Shown one piece after another: positions 1 through 9,861 of a stretch of 64,000 bases of DNA. The translations under genes were made by a program, and so were the position numbers. The notes below the pieces were generated by a model, which ran no database searches, was not told the DNA's origin, and was given only the letters and a program-made list of their open reading frames with translations. The stretch is from contig JAVHKY010000054.1 in assembly GCA_035079385.1 (NCBI GenBank), forward strand, positions 1,766,001 through 1,830,000, given 5' to 3'. How positions within the stretch are numbered: position 1 is the stretch's first letter; each line of letters begins with the position of its first letter. The stretch comes from Aspidiotus rigidus. Taxonomy: Eukaryota; Arthropoda; Insecta; Hemiptera; Diaspididae.

Positions 1-30
1 ATGAATCGAAAGTTGGCTGCATTAAGCTAG

Positions 31-225
31 CTGAATTTCGCCGAAAGCCAAATTTTTCGAGGTCGTAAGTTGCAAGACGCTGAAACTTTGGGCTGCAATA
101 CTCTGGCCAAGCAAGCTGTGCTCTCCTCCCCAATCATTGACCCTATCCCTTCTTCGGCCTATGACTTGAAATCTGATCAACGCTTCATGGCACAATTCTT
201 GGTCCTCTCAATCCCATTCTTTTAA
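31..225 (+). other. Unrecognised open frame of 64 codons at window edge
   Basis: The frame is open from the TAG at 28-30 to the TAA at 223-225, with a fairly even amino-acid mix (for example AETLGCNTLAKQAVL) unlike the AT-rich noise nearby. It has no ATG near its start. It could be the end of an exon or a scrap of a mobile element whose remainder lies outside the window. I do not recognise it. From here to 960 I see no other gene, only AT-rich sequence that includes the 3' flank of the minus-strand gene S1. Confidence 0.2.
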
Positions 226-962
226 TCCCCGATCCTTTGGTTTCCGGTGCAATTTTCATCCTAAATGACCACTCAACTATTTCGTTTTTAGAGGGAAAAT
301 ACATAATTTTTCTCACAGTTCTTCTTGCGGGTCTAGTCACGAGATTCTAAATTTTTTGTACCAATTTTGTATGAGCATAAAATTGTGATAAATTCTTTCG
401 GCTGCATTCGAGTTTTCCATTTAACGAGAGCCTTATTTTCAACATTTTTCAAAAATAAAACAATTCCCCCCATGCGTACGTCTGGTTAATCTGTAAAATG
501 GGCCCACTTTTCAACAGGTTTTTATTACTTTGGCAACCCTCAAAATTGACTAAATTTTCACACCAAATATTTAAATAATGAATAAAATCATTTCATCGCC
601 CCAATTTTCCTCCTCTGTTAGTTGAAAAATATTGTAAGAGTTTCATATCAAAGTTGTACCTATTAATTTCCTCTCTTTCAACCCTTCCTTCTTATAGACA
701 TCATCACCACGGATGAGGGGAACAGGTAAGGTCCGTAAGTCACTCACCATGATATAAAGTATACTACAGACTTATATACTAATTGTTAAAAATGGAGGCA
801 TAGCTTGAGAAACTTTTATGAACTCATATATTGTTAAAAGAGGATAGAATTGACGTAGAAAGAGTTAATTTTCCATTTTTCTTTTTTTTTTTTTACGTGA
901 GTAATCTAGACGTTTTCCCTCCTCTTCCGCCTCTTTTCACTTTTTGTCAAGACGCTACATTA

Positions 963-3900
963 TCAACCTTCCGATTTCTCCTTTTTATTTAGTTCCATCC
1001 AATACATCAATTTATTCTTCGCCACATTGGTATCAATGCCGCTGAATGTTAGTTCCAAATCGGCCACCTCTTCTTCCAACGTCTCCATTCTCTGCTTCAT
1101 ATCATTATTTGATTGCTGAGAACAAAAGAACAGAAATGAGAGATAAAATGTGCTCCACGTTGCGAGCCATTGGTAACTTAGAGGAAGGAAAAGTACAGAC
1201 AAGCACAGTCATGTAAAAATCCTTTATTCAACCCAACCGGTTTAAAATCTTGTTGAGTTCATTACGAGGGCGCGACGATGAACCCGATAGGGTTCCAAAC
1301 CAGTTGTGTCAAATAAAAAATTTTTCTTCAATACATGATGTTGAAACGACGATAGGTGCTGTCAAATTGAAAGAAAAAATATAAGTGTGAATGAAAAACA
1401 AATTAGCCTATCACGTTTGAAGATTAGCGTGAAAGAAAAAATAACACAACTCAACAAAAGTAAAATTCAAGAACGAGAATATCCGATTCTGAAAGTATTT
1501 TTCACGCTGAATTCGATGCCGTCATTTGTTTCTTGTGATTCTCTCATTTTCTTCTGCAATCTTAGCATTTAGTTGCCGCGGCTCGTTGCGAAGCGCCGCA
1601 CACCTTTTCGTAGTACTACCCTTTAGTGTTCCAGGGTGTCCACTTGTTCGGAAAATCTGGAAGTCAGGGAATTTTCAGAATTTTACCCAAAGTCAGGGAA
1701 TTTTTTGAGATACGTCAAAAAAAGTTCGAGCTAAGAAGTTTTCCTCTTTTTTTTTTTTTTGTTTGCTTTTCAGTGGAGATTATGGTCTGGAAAAACCTGA
1801 AAAAGTCAGGGAAAAATCAGGAAATTTCATTTCAGAGAAAACGTGGACACCCTGTGTTCAATGCGCTTATCCGCAATGAGCCGCCTCAACTAAAACATCA
1901 AGATTGCAGAAGACAATGAGGGAATCAGGGAACTAAGAAGGTGTTTTTTGAATACAAAGGCAGATTACAAAGGCACGTAACAATGATATTATAACTCCGC
2001 GGGTTGAAACAAAGGTGTAATTTTGAACAAGAAACCACATAGTTAGTAAACAAATTTTGAGTTTGAAAAATAATAAATGAAATAAATGAAATGAACCAAA
2101 AATAAAATAATATTAAAAAAAAATTAAAAAAATTAAAATTAAAAAAAAATTAAAAAAATAGAAAAATCAAAAATCAAAAAAATTAAAAATAGAAAAATAT
2201 AAATTAAAAAAATAAAAAATGAAAAAAATAGAAAATAAAAAAAATAATAAATAATAAATAAAAAAATAAAAATAAATAAATAAGAAAAATAAAAAAATAA
2301 AAAACAAATAAAAATTCAAAAACATAAATAAATGAAAAATAAAAAATCGAGAAGTTTAGTCTAAGAAAGGCCGAAAAACGAATAAATGGAGAATTGTGAA
2401 AATGAGTCGAAAAGTTTGTCAATAAAGTCAAAAGTTCACTGTAGAAACACAAAAAAAAACTGTTATCATAATATTTTATTTTTTTCATTTTATTTTATTT
2501 TACATTATTTTATTTTCGGTTTATTTCATTTGTTTCATTTATTATTTTTTGAACTCAAAATTTGTTGCTGACTATTTGGTTTTCTTGTTCAAAATTACAT
2601 CTTTTGTTTCGACCCGCGGAGTTATAATATCAGTGTTACGTAAAACACCCTCTCAGTTGTTATGGCTCGTACATTTGAGGACACCATCACTCTCATGGAA
2701 TCAGGGAAAACGAAGAACGGCATTCAATTCAGCGTGAAAAATACTTTCAGAATCGGATATTTTCGTTCTTGACCTCTTCAAAAAATTGTACTTTGTTGAG
2801 TTGTGTAATCAGCCAATCACGTTTCAGTGTTCGCTGTTGGCATTTTGTTTCAACATCATTTATTGATACAAAGGTTGTACTCTACGAGAGAGTAGCGAAA
2901 TATTGAAACCACACTAATTAAAGCCGCTAAGATCTATCTTTTGTAAAGTACAACCTTTGTATCAATATGATCAATCATAATTGTAACATACAAGAACGTA
3001 TTAATTTGATTAACAACGCTAGTGTCGCGTATTTAATGTTCTTGTTCCGAAAGTTTCGCATCCAACGTCTGTCGTAGTCTTCACATATCTAGTCCGTGCG
3101 CGAGTGTCTTAAATACCACCTCAGACCAAATTTCGTAAAATTCTGTTTCTATTCGGACTGCGACTCCACTACAAAAAGTTGGAAGGTTACTTAACAGTCA
3201 AATGGATAAGAACAGAACTTAGGAGGTGGTATGGACAGATGAACGTCACTAAAAGACTTAATCTGCTGGTTGACTCTGTCATCGGGTGCTACACTAGCTC
3301 CCTCTTTATCTGAGAAGTGCACACTTACTCTACCCACACTGAAAATAACTTTAGGTCGGAAGCCAATAAGGAAGGAGACCACGTTATCGTCGTACTCTAT
3401 CCGCTTCCATATGAATCAACAGTTCACGACCTACAGGTATATGAGAAGGACCGTGAGAGATGTATCGACAAACTCAAGGCTTTCTGCCCTCCTTCACCCT
3501 GGTGAGTTCGAATCATTTATAGTATCGGTTAATGGTGACTGCCGCGTTTTTGAACGGAATCTAAAAGAAAAGGAAAATCGCAAACATGCCTCCCTCCAGA
3601 GTTCAAAAGCTATGGCTGAGAAAAAAAGACTGTGCTGGGATAAATTAGTCCAGCAAATCCAGCCGCGAATAATCAATTATAGTAAAGTTGAGCTTGATTC
3701 TGATGAGGTGAACCTGTTGGAGAAAGGGCCCCTCTTAAGAACCAAGAGACTCTTGCTAATGTTGTGGCTGACTTGACAATCAAGATTGGACCTGGCGTGA
3801 ACATCCAAAAAAAGTGCGCCGAAATGGTGGGTAATACCTGTATTGAGGTGATAAAAGGCTTAAAGAGGAAGGGTCAGGGAGGAAGGATTAATCATTAATA

Positions 3901-6424
3901 AGGTAGATAAAAGTAACGCCGTAGTAATTATGGAAAAGTCCGCCTACGTTTCCGGTGTTTATAATGTGCTGAAACAATGTGGTCCAAGGAAAATAGCCTT
4001 TTTTGTTTCCCTCAGTTTGTTAAAGAGTTGAGGAATATCATTAACAAAAGTGAATTTATTATCAAGAGTCCACTCACAAAAAAAAACATTTCGGAACCTA
4101 ACTCGGTACCCCCCCCCCCCTCCTCTATGGGTTGCCTAAAGTACATAAAAAAGATGTTTCAATGCGGCCGGTCGTATCGTTTGTCTCGTCACCGACTTAC
4201 TTATTAGCCTAATTTATAGATACGAGTAGATTGTACCTCCCCGTATTCAGTAAAGAACTCGGGCTCCTTAGCGGATAGGTTGAAGGACGTAAACCTTCCT
4301 CCAGAAACGACCTTATGCACCTCTGATGTTGTAGGATTATTTCCTCACATTTCTAAGGCTGTCACTATCCAACCCATGGGCGAATCGCTCGTAAAATCGG
4401 GTGTCCTCATGAGAAGATGGCAGAATTCTTTGATCTTCTGAGGGTTTGTTGGACTTCCAACTTCTGCAAATTTGAAGAGAAATTTTTCAAGTTCCCGGAT
4501 GAGGTGGAGATCCCCATTGGTTCTCCCCTGGGCTCTCTGATATCTGAGGTATTCAGGTCCGAATTTGAGATCGATTTATTTTCCTCAGGCCAGGTGCTGT
4601 TAAATCATGTGTTTTGTACTGGCATAGATATGTGGGCGACATACTTTGTGCGTGGACCGGTCCAATGGAACTCCTTCGTGAGTTTCTCACTTACTCAAAT
4701 AGGTAATGCCCTTCCATAAAATTCACCCTGGAAGTTGGTGGCTCATTAACAAATTTTTTGGACTTGTCCATTTTCGTTAGAGACGGCGTTCATGAATTTG
4801 GAATTTATAGAAATGAAACGTCGACCGATATTACAATTCATGGGTCGTCCATCTGTCCAGCTGCACATAAGATCGCTACCTTCAATAGCTTCATCCATCG
4901 CCTGACTCGACATATTCCTTTGAGTCAGGACGCTTTCCAAAAGGAACTAGGAACAATTCAGGAATCTTGTGAGGGTGGACTTCGACCTAATGGTCCGTAG
5001 GAGGCTTACCAGAAAAAGCCTTGATTCTACCACCTCCCTCTCCAGGGAACGTTGGATCAGACTTCCTTACTTGAGTAGATTTTCGTTGAAGTTGGGCCGT
5101 GTGCTTAGTCCTTTCGGGTTCCGTATGGCATATAATAATACCAACATGGTAAAAAGTTTACTTGTAAAATTAAAGGACCCCATTCCTCTAGCCGAGAGGA
5201 GTGGTGTTTACAGCATAGCCTGCAACGATTGCCCTGGAGTTTATATAGGAATGACCGGCCGTCAGCTCCAAATAAGAATCGATGAGTATAAAAAAGCTTG
5301 GGAGAAGAGTAACATGGGCGAGTCGGCCTTTACCGATCACCTTATCGAAAGTGGCCACAGAGTCAAAGAGGGGTCTGGTTCCCTCCTCCTTGGGGAAAAC
5401 TCATACTTTAAACGTATGGCTTTAGAAAATATTGAAATCTTGCGTCACCGGAATAATGAAGACTTCACCGTCTTAAACAGGTATACAGTATTCCTGATGA
5501 GGGTCTGGTTGCGCTAATATATGAGGATGATTCACACTTCGATGACTCGCTGGTTCAATCAGATCCTCAAGTTGGTTTCTCTGTCTTCATTGTTGTTGGA
5601 TTGGTCGCTTTCGTTCGCGCTCCGATGATGGTTACTTAACCGAAAGATCTTAGCGGCTTTAATCAGTGCAGTGTGGTTTTAATATTTCGCTACTCTCTCG
5701 TCGTAGAGTACAACCTTTGTATCAATACGATCAACCATAATTGTAACATACAAGAACGTATTAATTTGATCATTTTTATTGAAAAAAATATCTCACAATA
5801 TGAGCAGGCATCTTGAACGTTTACCAACTTGGCAAATTGCTCTACTCGCCTCCGGTTCAGATCGTAATTTTTACCTTGTTGGGTAAACGCTCACTATACC
5901 CATATGTATAGTGATATAATATTTCTCGATACGTTTCTTTCAAGATGATGAAACAACTTCAGAGCTCATCGACACTCACACATCCAGCTGTCATTCACAG
6001 TACACACGTGGGCCTACACCCCCCCGTTTAGATAAATCCTCGTCTAAACAAACACCTCCTTCCCTAGAAAATAGGTCACGTAAATAAAATACAATTTGAG
6101 ACAATACTCGAGTTTCTTTGAATTTTTTTAATTACACTCACCGGCACATACTTTTCAGCAACCCTTCCGATGACCACAGCTCGCTCTTCTGCGTCTAAAT
6201 CCTTCAGGTCTTTTTCGATACCCAATCCGTCGAGCAATTTTCTGACAGCATCATCGGCGGAAATTGCGCAGTTGACTGTGAAATAAGATAAGAAGAGTTG
6301 AGGTGTCAACGTCATTAGTTGATAAAACACTCAGAAAGCTCACATTCAAAGCTTTTTACAAAATTAGTTACTTACTGCAGAAGATTACGAGAAAACCGAA
6401 AAATATGACACATGAAGTCGTCAT
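963..6424 (-). CDS. Small secreted coiled-coil protein, paralogue S1 (three exons)
   Basis: The gene is spliced on the minus strand. Exon 1 is 6376-6424, exon 2 is 6142-6275 and exon 3 is 963-1115. Donors read GTAAGT and GTGAGT, and acceptors read TTTCACAG and TTCTCAG. The product is 111 residues. Residues 1-21 form a hydrophobic signal peptide beginning [10 protein letters not shown]. Residues about 22-61 are an acidic helical block with [23 protein letters not shown] and AVVIG. Residues about 66-85 ([17 protein letters not shown]) look like a short coiled coil, and the tail is lysine-rich. Exons 1 and 2 match the paralogue S2 in length (49 and 134 nt) and all intron phases agree, which is the main support for the model. 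Intron 2 is about 5 kb because a fold-back element and PLE-1 sit inside it. Secretion is inferred from the signal peptide. I do not recognise the family and propose no function. Confidence 0.72.
1632..1854. mobile_element. 223-bp MITE with CAGGGTGTCCAC termini
   Basis: The left end is CAGGGTGTCCAC and the right end is the exact complement GTGGACACCCTG. The element is flanked on both sides by TGTTC (1627-1631 and 1855-1859), a 5-bp target duplication. Inside, the phrase AAGTCAGGGAA recurs. Elements with this end sequence are widespread in insects from what I know of the family. It is non-autonomous and nested in the left arm of the fold-back element. Confidence 0.75.
2100..2480. repeat. A-rich low-complexity core of fold-back element
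   Basis: The stretch is nearly all A and T (runs of AAAAATTAAAAA and AAATAAATAA) with few G or C. It forms the hinge of the fold-back element. The minus-strand open frame across it is a composition artefact, dominated by F, L, I and Y. Confidence 0.8.
2866..5774 (+). mobile_element. Penelope-like element PLE-1 with repeated ends
   Basis: The right end (5642-5774) carries a terminal segment containing GTACAACCTTTGTATCAATA. At the left end about 70 bp of it recurs in direct orientation (2944-3010). Just outside, another part recurs inverted (2862-2943). This mix of direct and inverted terminal copies is the pseudo-LTR arrangement known for Penelope elements. The body encodes reverse transcriptase followed by GIY-YIG. 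The segment at 5621-5655 resembles a decayed hammerhead core (CGATGA, a GGTT/AACC stem, then GAAA). Confidence 0.78.
3160..5517 (+). pseudogene. PLE-1 reverse transcriptase/GIY-YIG protein, broken
   Basis: Pieces in different frames follow the order of the Penelope protein. The N-terminal part holds [18 protein letters not shown] near 3210 and [13 protein letters not shown] near 3550. The finger/palm part holds [16 protein letters not shown] near 4510. The catalytic box near 4630 reads YVGDILC, so the first aspartate of the usual YVDD is lost. The end (4969-5517) has [19 protein letters not shown], which is the GIY-YIG nuclease start. About 200 bp near 3300-3490 has no counterpart in PLE-5. 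Frameshifts and stops separate all parts. It lies inside intron 2 of S1 on the opposite strand. Confidence 0.8.
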
Positions 6425-6870
6425 TTTCTTGTACAAATCGCAGTGATGAATTGTTTCCGGATTTGCGTTCGATGTTTCGTTGACTGAGTCGCTGAAATCG
6501 ATCAGATAACAATTGAAAATTGAATTTTCGTAAAATCAGATTCCCCAGAGACGAACCCAGAATCTAATCTACAAATCTCTTCCCTCCGCGAGAGGTATCG
6601 ACGCGATTATCTATATTGCAGCTGATTTTATTAATCTCGGAAAATGAATACGGATAAATCTTATTTAGATCGTAGAACATCCATGAAACAATCATGAATG
6701 TTTTCGGTTAGATAACCGTTATCAAGCGATAGTCGCCTCTACAGCATCAGCATAAATTCAGAAAACGAGAAGGAAAGAAGAGAAGAAGAATAAAAAAAAA
6801 AAAAAAAATCATGAAAGATCAGTATATTTTTCAATCAACAAACTCAGAATTGAACAGAAGAGAGTTTTTC
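6425..6870 (-). promoter_or_regulatory. 5' flank of S1
   Basis: This is the sequence upstream of the S1 start on the minus strand. A block at about 6530-6600 (AATCAGATTCCCCAGAGACG) is repeated with changes at 13380-13440 upstream of S2, so the gene duplication included upstream DNA. I see no convincing TATA box or initiator. A poly-A run lies at 6791-6808. Confidence 0.35.
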
Positions 6871-6879
6871 TCGAATCTC

Positions 6880-7450
6880 GAGCTATATATGATAGGAGGG
6901 GGACTTGAAAAAAATGTTGACTCTCGAACTATATATGATAGAAGGGGGTCTTGGAAAAATTCCGATCATATATGGCTCGAGAGTCGACATTTTTTCCATG
7001 TCCTCCTCCTATCATATGCCTAGAGAGTAGAAATTTTTCCCAGTCCTATCATATGTAGCTTGAGAGTTGAAATTTTTCCAAGTTTTTTAACAGGGAACCT
7101 GTTTTATGGGGGGCTATTTGAGAAATCTGGCGTGCGCCGTGCGCCGTCCGCCGTCCAGCGAAAAACTTAGAAAAATTTCGACTCTCGAGAATATATGATA
7201 GGAGGGGGACTTGGAAAAATTTCGACTCTCGAGCTATAGATGATAGGAGGGGGGACTTGGAAAAAATTCGACTCTCGCGCCATATATGATAGGAGAGGGA
7301 CTTGGAAAAAATTTCGAATCTGAAGCTATATATGATAGAAGAGGGACTTGGAAAACTTTTGACTCTCGAGCTATATATGATAGGGGACAAATTTTCCCAA
7401 GTCTCCCTCCTATCATAAATAGCTCGAGATTTGAGAAAAACTTGGACTTT
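6880..7450. repeat. Minisatellite, about 46-bp unit
   Basis: The unit reads roughly GATAGGAGGGGGACTTGGAA then AAATTTCGACTCTCGAGC then TATATAT. It repeats about five times in one orientation at 7190-7390, with further units on both strands before and after. Scattered single units occur at 19310-19600, 20075-20135, 33330-33380, 52690-52760 and 53010-53040. Open frames across it are repeat artefacts. Confidence 0.85.
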
Positions 7451-7666
7451 CAAACTACATTATACTAGGCTTATTTTACGTCTAGGCCTTCTTTATACTA
7501 GCTTTGTCTAGGTCTAGGCTTCCTTGAATTTTCAATACCAAATCCTATTTGACTCATAAAACAGGTTCCCTGCGTTCCTCGTTTAACTTCGTTAAGGAAG
7601 CCGTCGTTTTGTTGCATGGCGCACGGTAAATTTTTCGAAAAGCCCCCTCATAAACCAGGTTCCCTG
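7091..7666. mobile_element. TTAA-flanked inverted-repeat element carrying the minisatellite
   Basis: The left end CAGGGAACCTG (7091) and right end CAGGTTCCCTG (to 7666) are inverted copies. Similarity runs inward about 60 bp through the GGGGGCT and GCGTGCGCC blocks. TTAA lies directly outside both ends (7087-7090 and 7667-7670), the target duplication of piggyBac-type elements. There is no transposase; the interior is the 46-bp minisatellite and a dispersed repeat. The left end alone recurs at 19501-19550. Confidence 0.65.
7482..7608 (-). repeat. Dispersed repeat R-A, copy 1
   Basis: The family signature is CTTCCTTAACGAAG, then AAACGAGGAACGCAGGGAAC, then CTGTTTTATGAGTCAAAT, and further on CTAGACCTAG. 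Other copies are at 13104-13200, 13736-13960 and 19190-19290 (plus) and 39440-39545 (minus). It has no coding capacity and its class is unknown. Confidence 0.6.
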
Positions 7667-7679
7667 TTAAAATTCCTAC

Positions 7680-8460
7680 CTCCGAGCTATATATGAAGGA
7701 CGCGGACTTGGAGAGACGACGGCTTCCTTAGTTTTGCAGCGCGTTCATGTTGTCACGTCATGATTTTCAGGACTTGGGGAAACTTCTGGCTCTAGGGGAC
7801 TCGGAACAGCGTGTTTCCCGCTGCCATTGCAGTCCTGCGATGGCATCTAATTTTTTTGTCTTCAATCTTGAATTGTAGCGTCACTGTGCACAAAGACTGC
7901 GATAGAAGAACTATGAAAAACATTTTCTGGCATAGCCAAATAAATGAAGATCATGTTTCATGTCTCTTATATTTTATCAGTCACCTTGAACGAGGTCAAG
8001 TGTTCGTGAGACATTACTCGTTTGCCCCTTACCTTTCTTGGTGTCGTATAAGTCTTGTATGAGAAATATTTTGAGGTATTGCCATTCGCCCATAAATCTG
8101 GTGTGAGAAATATTTTGAGGTAAGCCTTTCATGGGGCTCACTCGCTCCGTTCATTCGCCCCCTTTCTCGGTATCGTATGAATCTAGTATGAGAAATATTT
8201 TTTGAGCTATCAGCTTTTATAGCCTCACTCGCTCCGCTCATTCGGCCTCTTTCTTGGTCCCTGTCTAGGTTTAGCATAGGTCTGAGGTAAAATATTTTGG
8301 GCTCTAGCGGGATGTACTCGCAAATTTTTGAATCACCCATGGGGTACAGATGTGCACACGCGCACGGTATCTCTTGACGGGGGGGGGGGGGAGTGGGTGT
8401 ACTCGCGAATTTCAAAATCGGGGTACGGTGAGAGAAAAGACATGAAACATGTCAAAAGTT
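7680..8460. repeat. Dispersed repeat R-B, copy 1
   Basis: Parts of this stretch recur elsewhere. 7680-7850 matches 33200-33370 inverted. 7970-8110 matches 52840-52945 and 60300-60400 inverted, sharing AAGTGTTCGTGAGA. 8340-8450 matches 52440-52560 inverted, including the poly-G/poly-C tract and ACTCGCGA. No reading frame looks real. It appears to be a mosaic of non-coding repeats, and copies of it surround the BEL/Pao insertion. Confidence 0.55.
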
Positions 8461-8519
8461 CGAGTGGTCATACGTGACCCTCTTTCTACCACTAATTTCG
8501 GGGTAGCTCGTTCTCTAAT

Positions 8520-9861
8520 AAACACGAAAAAGACGAATACTCCGAAGGGAGAGTAAATCTTGCAAACCGAAGAAAATACAAAACGACGAGCGCTTTCGGT
8601 TAATAAAACATCTTCAAGCCTGAAATGAAAGCAACTGACGAACGGAGGAGAAGAACAGTGTATTAAGATTGGCTACGAGAAATCATGGTGTGAATCATAG
8701 ACCAGTTCGGTCAGGCCATCCTCCGGAATGAACGAGTCGAGTACAGTGATACCGTCAGTGTTGCGATGACGCATTATCTCTATATACTCGGGGGCGATGC
8801 GCTTTCGGTACAAATTCTCCTTATGGAGGAGCTTTTCGGATCCCTCACGGAAGCTGTGGCCACTGTTTATCAAATGATCAGCAAAAGCTGACTCCCCTAC
8901 GCGTCCCTTCTCCCAAGACTTCAGGTGCTCAGCTACTCTAACTTTCATTTGGCGGCTGGTCTCACCAATATAAAAACCTCCACAATCCCCACATTCCAAC
9001 TTATAAACACCACTCCTCTCATCAATGGGTATGGGGTCCTTCAGTCTCACAAACGACCCCTTAACTGTTGTAGGGTTGTAGAACGCGGGTCTGAAGCCAA
9101 ACGGGCGGAGGGCCTGAGCCAATTGGAGGGAGAAGTTCCCCAAGAAAGGGAGACTGATCCAACACAAACGGCGATCACGGATCGTGTCGGGGGAGGGAGG
9201 TGGTGGAATCAAGAATGCTCCTCGTAACTTTTCTCCGAACCATCACGTCAACGTCGATATTGACCCCATTCACTTTAGCCAGGTGTTTTATTGTGAGTAC
9301 TTCTTTCTTAAAAGCAGACTGACTCAACGGAATACGAGTCAGTCTGTGAACTAGGCTATGAAATGCAGCAATCTTGTGAGCAACAGGACCGAACGAACCA
9401 CCGTGGACTAAAACATCGGTCGTAGTATCTTTCCTGCAAATTCCAAACTCATGGATACCGTCTACAATAGAGATCGATAAATGGAAAATACCCCTATTTC
9501 CAACGTAAATTTGATGGAAAGGTACCAGGAATTGAGATACCTCAGAAACTCACCAAGGATATCTGGGGGATCAGTCCAGGTGCATAGAACGTCATCAACG
9601 TACCTGTGCCAATAGTGAATATGATTAAGTAACACCTAGTTCGAGGAAAATAGGTCAAGTTCAAACTTAGACATGAAAAGTTCGGAGATATGGGAGCCTA
9701 AAGGTGATCCAATAGGGATCCCTACTTCATCAGGGAACTGAAAAAATATCTCTTCAAATTTACAGTAGTTAGGGGACCAGCAAATATTCGGAAGATCGAA
9801 AAATTCCTAAAGCTCATTGTGAGGAATGTTGGCTCTGACGAGTAGCTCACCCATCCGCTGG
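8520..9861 (-). pseudogene. PLE-2: 3' half of Penelope RT/GIY-YIG protein
   Basis: On the minus strand it encodes the C-terminal half of the Penelope protein. The RT catalytic box YVDD is intact near 9600. The open frame at 8673-9212 holds the GIY-YIG domain (GVYKLECGDCGGFYIGETS). It stops at about 9861, where PLE-3 begins in the opposite direction. The last 179 residues differ from PLE-3 at only about three positions. Upstream coding parts are missing and frames are broken near 9480. The 3' end at 8584-8618 (minus) resembles a decayed hammerhead fold. Confidence 0.85.

Larger units (their letters stand above)
1444..2806. mobile_element. Fold-back (long inverted repeat) element in S1 intron 2
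   Basis: The outer arms are inverted copies. The left arm starts ACACAACTCAACAAA at 1444 and the right arm ends with its complement at 2806. The similarity continues through a block reading ATCCGATTCTGAAAGTATTT and, further in, through about 150 bp around ATTATAACTCCGCGGGT (left near 1990, right near 2630). The centre (2100-2480) is almost pure A/T. The left arm is longer because a separate small element (1632-1854) sits in it. A loose direct repeat around ATCACGTTT occurs outside both ends (about 1415 and 2816), but it is not a clean target duplication. I see no coding capacity, and the short AT-rich frames inside are noise. Confidence 0.6.

Noticed and set aside
2204..2488. 94-codon minus-strand frame of F/L/I/Y residues as a membrane protein
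   Set aside because: It is pure A/T low-complexity sequence in the hinge of a fold-back element. The hydrophobic composition is a by-product.
6880..7450. Possible CRISPR-like array of regularly spaced repeats
   Set aside because: The units are contiguous with no unique spacers, occur on both strands and are scattered through a eukaryotic genome. It is a minisatellite.
8925..9227. 100-codon plus-strand frame with SNFHLAAGLTNIKTS
   Set aside because: It is the antisense shadow of the GIY-YIG coding region. The same shadow appears opposite every PLE copy.
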